Shown one piece after another: positions 6,089 through 8,277 of a stretch of DNA of 8,277 nucleotides. This DNA is from Thiobacillus sp. UBA2487 (GTDB lineage: Bacteria; Pseudomonadota; Gammaproteobacteria; Burkholderiales; Sulfuriferulaceae): the NCBI GenBank assembly GCA_002341815.1, contig DDOT01000002.1, forward strand, positions 1-8,277, read 5' to 3'. The notes below the pieces were generated by a model that saw nothing but the letters and a program-made list of their open reading frames with translations, searched no databases and was not told the DNA's origin. The position numbers were made by a program, and so were the translations under genes. Numbering within the stretch: position 1 is the stretch's first letter; each line of letters begins with the position of its first letter.

Positions 6089-6892
6089 ATGTACGGAATC
6101 CGGATGATGCATCGTTCGGTATCTGCCGCGATACTGCTGGCGTTGGCATTGCCAACGTTGGCGGCAGACGGAGAGACCGCCGATCGATTGGCTGCCATGC
6201 AACTGCAACTGGATGGTTTGACCGCCCATGTGACGCGTATGGAAGAAAAATCGCCGGATTCTGCTCTGCTTAGTCTGCAATCGCAGATTGATGCCTTAAA
6301 AACCGAATTACAAGATATCAAGGGGCAGCTCGATGAGCAGGCCCATGATTTGGCCGTAGCGCAAAAGCGCGAGGCTGATCTGTACCAAGATCTGGATACC
6401 CGTCTTAAGGCGTTGTCCCAGCCAACCGCCGACTCTGCTGGCAATTCTTCTGTTGCAGCGTCCAATGGTGCGCCTGCATCGGCAACCAGCGATACGACAC
6501 TTCGTCAAACCTCCGAACAAGCCAAAGCATATCAGGCGGCATTGTCATTGTTCAAGCAAGGCGATTACAGTGGCGCGATTGTCGCGTTCAAGAAATTTAT
6601 CAAGGCATGGCCAGACGATCCTCAAGCCGCCAGTGCTCAGTATTGGATCGGCAATGCTTTCTTTTCCACGCGTGATTTTCAGCATGCTGCCAGTGAGCAG
6701 CAGAAACTGATTAAAACCTATCCGAAGAGTCCCAAGGTGCCGGATGCCCTGCTGAATTTGTCGAGTGCCCAGGTGGAGTTGGGTGATATGGACGCAGCAC
6801 GCAAGACCTTAAAATTGTTACTTAAAAAATTCCCTGATTCTCAAGCCGCCATGCAAGGTAAAAAGCGCCTGCAACTGCTGCAGGGCGCTTGA
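6089..6892 (+). CDS. cpoB: CpoB (YbgF), periplasmic Tol-Pal coordinator with TPR domain
   Basis: CpoB is a periplasmic trimer that binds TolA and, in E. coli, links outer-membrane constriction with septal peptidoglycan synthesis by PBP1B. The 267-residue product has a Sec signal peptide (hydrophobic SAAILLALALPTLA, cleavage around residue 25-26). An N-terminal coiled coil (about 30-110) follows, then a low-complexity Ser/Ala linker (112-138). The C-terminal TPR domain (about 146-265) has three repeats: AYQAALSLFKQGDYSGAIVAF, AQYWIGNAFFSTRDFQHAASE and ALLNLSSAQVELGDMDAARKT. The start could be ATG 6089, 6104 or 6107. The later two give a more usual signal peptide (MMHRSVS) with GGA upstream, while 6089 lies six bases after the pal stop. 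The gene ends with TGA just before queE. Confidence 0.93.
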   Translation: MYGIRMMHRSVSAAILLALALPTLAADGETADRLAAMQLQLDGLTAHVTRMEEKSPDSALLSLQSQIDALKTELQDIKGQLDEQAHDLAVAQKREADLYQDLDTRLKALSQPTADSAGNSSVAASNGAPASATSDTTLRQTSEQAKAYQAALSLFKQGDYSGAIVAFKKFIKAWPDDPQAASAQYWIGNAFFSTRDFQHAASEQQKLIKTYPKSPKVPDALLNLSSAQVELGDMDAARKTLKLLLKKFPDSQAAMQGKKRLQLLQGA

Positions 6893-6898
6893 TTGCGC

Positions 6899-7537
6899 AT
6901 GGCTGTGTTACGTATTACTGAAATTTTCTATTCTCTGCAGGGAGAAACCAGTCGGGCAGGTTTGCCGACGGTATTTATTCGTTTGACGGGATGCCCCCTG
7001 CGTTGTGGTTATTGCGATACTGCCTATGCCTTTCAAGGCGGAGAAGCATGGGCGGTCGACGACATTTTGCAACGTGTTGCGCAATGGTCATGTCCTTATG
7101 TTTGTGTCACGGGAGGTGAACCGCTCGCGCAACGTCATGTGCATGTGTTGTTGAGCGCGCTGTGCGATGCGGGTTATAACGTGTCATTGGAAACCAGTGG
7201 CGCATTGGATATTCAACCCGTTGATGCGCGAGTAAGCCGAATTGTTGATATTAAAACGCCGGGTTCTGGCGAAGTGCAACGTAATTTATGGTCCAATATC
7301 CATCATCTGACGGCACAAGATGAAGTCAAGTTTGTGATTGTGAATGAAGATGATTATCAGTGGGCGCGTCACTGTCTGGATGAATACGCTATTCCTCAAC
7401 GCAGCCCGGTATTGTTTTCACCGGTATTTGGCTTGCCGCCGGCGCATCTGGCAGAATGGATTTTGCGTGATCAATTGCCGGTGCGCATGCAGTTGCAGTT
7501 GCACAAACTGATTTGGGGCGAAGAGAGAGGCCGTTGA
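6899..7537 (+). CDS. queE: QueE, 7-carboxy-7-deazaguanine synthase (radical SAM)
   Basis: QueE converts 6-carboxy-tetrahydropterin to 7-carboxy-7-deazaguanine using a [4Fe-4S] cluster and S-adenosylmethionine, on the path to queuosine in tRNA. Seen in the 212 residues: [10 protein letters not shown] (7-16), the cluster motif C32-x3-C36-x2-C39 ([13 protein letters not shown]), the SAM-binding TGGEP (71-75), LETSG (97-101), [10 protein letters not shown] (116-125) and a C-terminal LQLHKLIW. The cluster motif is the ordinary CX3CX2C, not the CX14CX2C loop described for the Burkholderia multivorans enzyme. ATG 6899 is chosen from the family N-terminus. TTG 6893 adds two residues and is better spaced from AGGG (6882-6885), so the start is open. 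The TGA overlaps the queC ATG by one base. Confidence 0.95.
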   Translation: MAVLRITEIFYSLQGETSRAGLPTVFIRLTGCPLRCGYCDTAYAFQGGEAWAVDDILQRVAQWSCPYVCVTGGEPLAQRHVHVLLSALCDAGYNVSLETSGALDIQPVDARVSRIVDIKTPGSGEVQRNLWSNIHHLTAQDEVKFVIVNEDDYQWARHCLDEYAIPQRSPVLFSPVFGLPPAHLAEWILRDQLPVRMQLQLHKLIWGEERGR

Positions 7538-8217
7538 TGAACGAAAGTGCGGTGGTGTTATTGTCGGGTGGATTGGATTCCGCCACAGTGCTGGCGCATG
7601 CCAAGGCGCAAGGTTATCAGTGCTACGCGTTAAGTTTTGATTACGGTCAGCGTCATCGCGCCGAGTTGCAAGCGGCCCAGCGGGTATCGGCGGCACAACA
7701 GGTGGTTGCGCATCGTACGTTTTATATGGATTTGGCGATGTTTGGCGGTTCTGCACTGACAGATCCCGAGATTGCGGTGCCCGAAACGCTTACTACGCAA
7801 GGTATTCCGGTTACCTATGTGCCGGCGCGCAACACTATTATGTTGTCTGTGGCGCTGGCTTGGGCTGAGGTGTTGCAAAGTCGGCATATTTTTATTGGCG
7901 TGAATGCGGTGGATTACTCCGGTTACCCGGACTGTCGCCCCGCCTATATCAGCGCATTTCAGCAGATGGCTAATTTGGCGACCCGTGCGGCAGATGATGG
8001 ACGTTTTTTGACGGTACACGCGCCACTGCAAATGTTGTCTAAAGCTGACATCATTTTGATGGGGAAACAACTGGGCGTAGATTATTCGCTGACAGTCAGT
8101 TGCTATCAAGCCGATGATGAAGGCAGGGCCTGCGGGGTTTGCGATGCCTGTCGCTTGCGCCGGCAGGGATTCGTGCAGGCGGGTGTGCCCGACCCAACCC
8201 GCTACCGCCCGGCTTGA
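7537..8217 (+). CDS. queC: QueC, 7-cyano-7-deazaguanine (preQ0) synthase
   Basis: QueC uses ATP and ammonia to turn 7-carboxy-7-deazaguanine, the QueE product, into preQ0. The 226-residue product (E. coli, 231) has the PP-loop ATP-binding motif [12 protein letters not shown] (8-19), [11 protein letters not shown] (34-44), [10 protein letters not shown] (95-104) and [18 protein letters not shown] (121-138). It also has a four-cysteine zinc site C189, C199, C202 and C205 ([17 protein letters not shown]). All key residues are present. The ATG at 7537 shares its A with the queE stop (TGATG) and has AGAGG six bases upstream, so it is preferred over the in-frame ATG at 7513. The gene ends in tandem stops, TGA then TAA. 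QueD and QueF are not in this window. Confidence 0.97.
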   Translation: MNESAVVLLSGGLDSATVLAHAKAQGYQCYALSFDYGQRHRAELQAAQRVSAAQQVVAHRTFYMDLAMFGGSALTDPEIAVPETLTTQGIPVTYVPARNTIMLSVALAWAEVLQSRHIFIGVNAVDYSGYPDCRPAYISAFQQMANLATRAADDGRFLTVHAPLQMLSKADIILMGKQLGVDYSLTVSCYQADDEGRACGVCDACRLRRQGFVQAGVPDPTRYRPA

Positions 8218-8237
8218 TAACCGGACGGCACAGGGAC

Positions 8238-8252
8238 AACGCTACGAGCGTT
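8238..8252. terminator. Small hairpin between convergent gene ends
   Basis: AACGCT (8238-8243) and AGCGTT (8247-8252) form a perfect six-pair stem with a three-base loop, about 20 bases after queC. Only a short T stretch follows on the plus strand and none on the minus strand. The stem overlaps the stop of the putative minus-strand gene. It could be a weak two-way terminator. Confidence 0.25.
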
Positions 8253-8277
8253 TATAGATGTCTTCGTAACGCACGAT
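8242..8277 (-). CDS. Possible C-terminal end of a convergent gene (partial, unidentified)
   Basis: Read on the minus strand from the window edge, an open frame encodes IVRYEDIYKRS and then a TAG at 8244-8242. The residue mix looks like a genuine protein tail rather than noise, and a convergent gene would fit the end of the plus-strand operon after the tandem queC stops. Eleven residues are too few to name a family or be sure that it is coding. Confidence 0.4.
   Translation of the reverse strand: MVRYEDIYKRS

Noticed and set aside
6880..6898. preQ1 riboswitch or other leader before queE
   Set aside because: queE starts almost at the cpoB stop, leaving no room for an aptamer. Only a four-pair GCGC inverted repeat is seen.
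8205..8230. GC-rich inverted repeat at the queC stop as a terminator
   Set aside because: The stem needs a three-base bulge between two three-pair segments and is not followed by a T-run.

Overview
The window is a compact, almost entirely plus-strand block of conserved Gram-negative housekeeping genes: the end of ruvC, then ruvA, ruvB, ybgC, tolQ, tolR, tolA, tolB, pal, cpoB (ybgF), queE and queC. The last bases appear to hold the tail of a convergent minus-strand gene. This gene order is a familiar proteobacterial arrangement. Remembered similarity of the RuvB core, the medium GC content and heavy TTG use for leucine suggest a betaproteobacterium, perhaps Nitrosomonadales-like. That placement comes from memory, not from a search.

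Region by region: positions 1-1786 carry the Holliday-junction resolvasome (RuvC nuclease, RuvA junction binder, RuvB motor). Positions 1783-6892 carry the cell-envelope Tol-Pal system: the YbgC thioesterase, the inner-membrane TolQ-TolR motor, the TolA periplasm-spanning rod, the periplasmic TolB propeller, the outer-membrane lipoprotein Pal and the periplasmic CpoB. The Tol-Pal system keeps the outer membrane attached during constriction. Positions 6899-8217 carry two queuosine-precursor enzymes: QueE makes 7-carboxy-7-deazaguanine and QueC converts it to preQ0. Positions 8218-8277 are a short intergenic stretch plus the putative minus-strand gene end.

Neighbouring genes mostly overlap by 1-4 bases (ruvA/ruvB, ruvB/ybgC, tolQ/tolR, tolR/tolA, queE/queC) or lie within 15 bases of each other, which suggests co-transcription and translational coupling. 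The gaps that stand out are 33 bases before ruvA and 78 bases before pal. The gap before pal holds an extended -10 promoter candidate and a strong Shine-Dalgarno, and pal has codon use unlike that of tolB. A second extended -10 candidate lies at the end of ybgC, upstream of tolQ. Several genes seem to start at TTG or GTG (ybgC, tolQ, tolB).

I found no mobile element, CRISPR array, RNA gene, riboswitch or evidently new system. The observations worth a second look are modest: pal regulation and codon bias, an 8-G run inside ruvA, a short glutamine-rich TolA lacking the usual transmembrane serine, and queE sitting next to cell-division genes.
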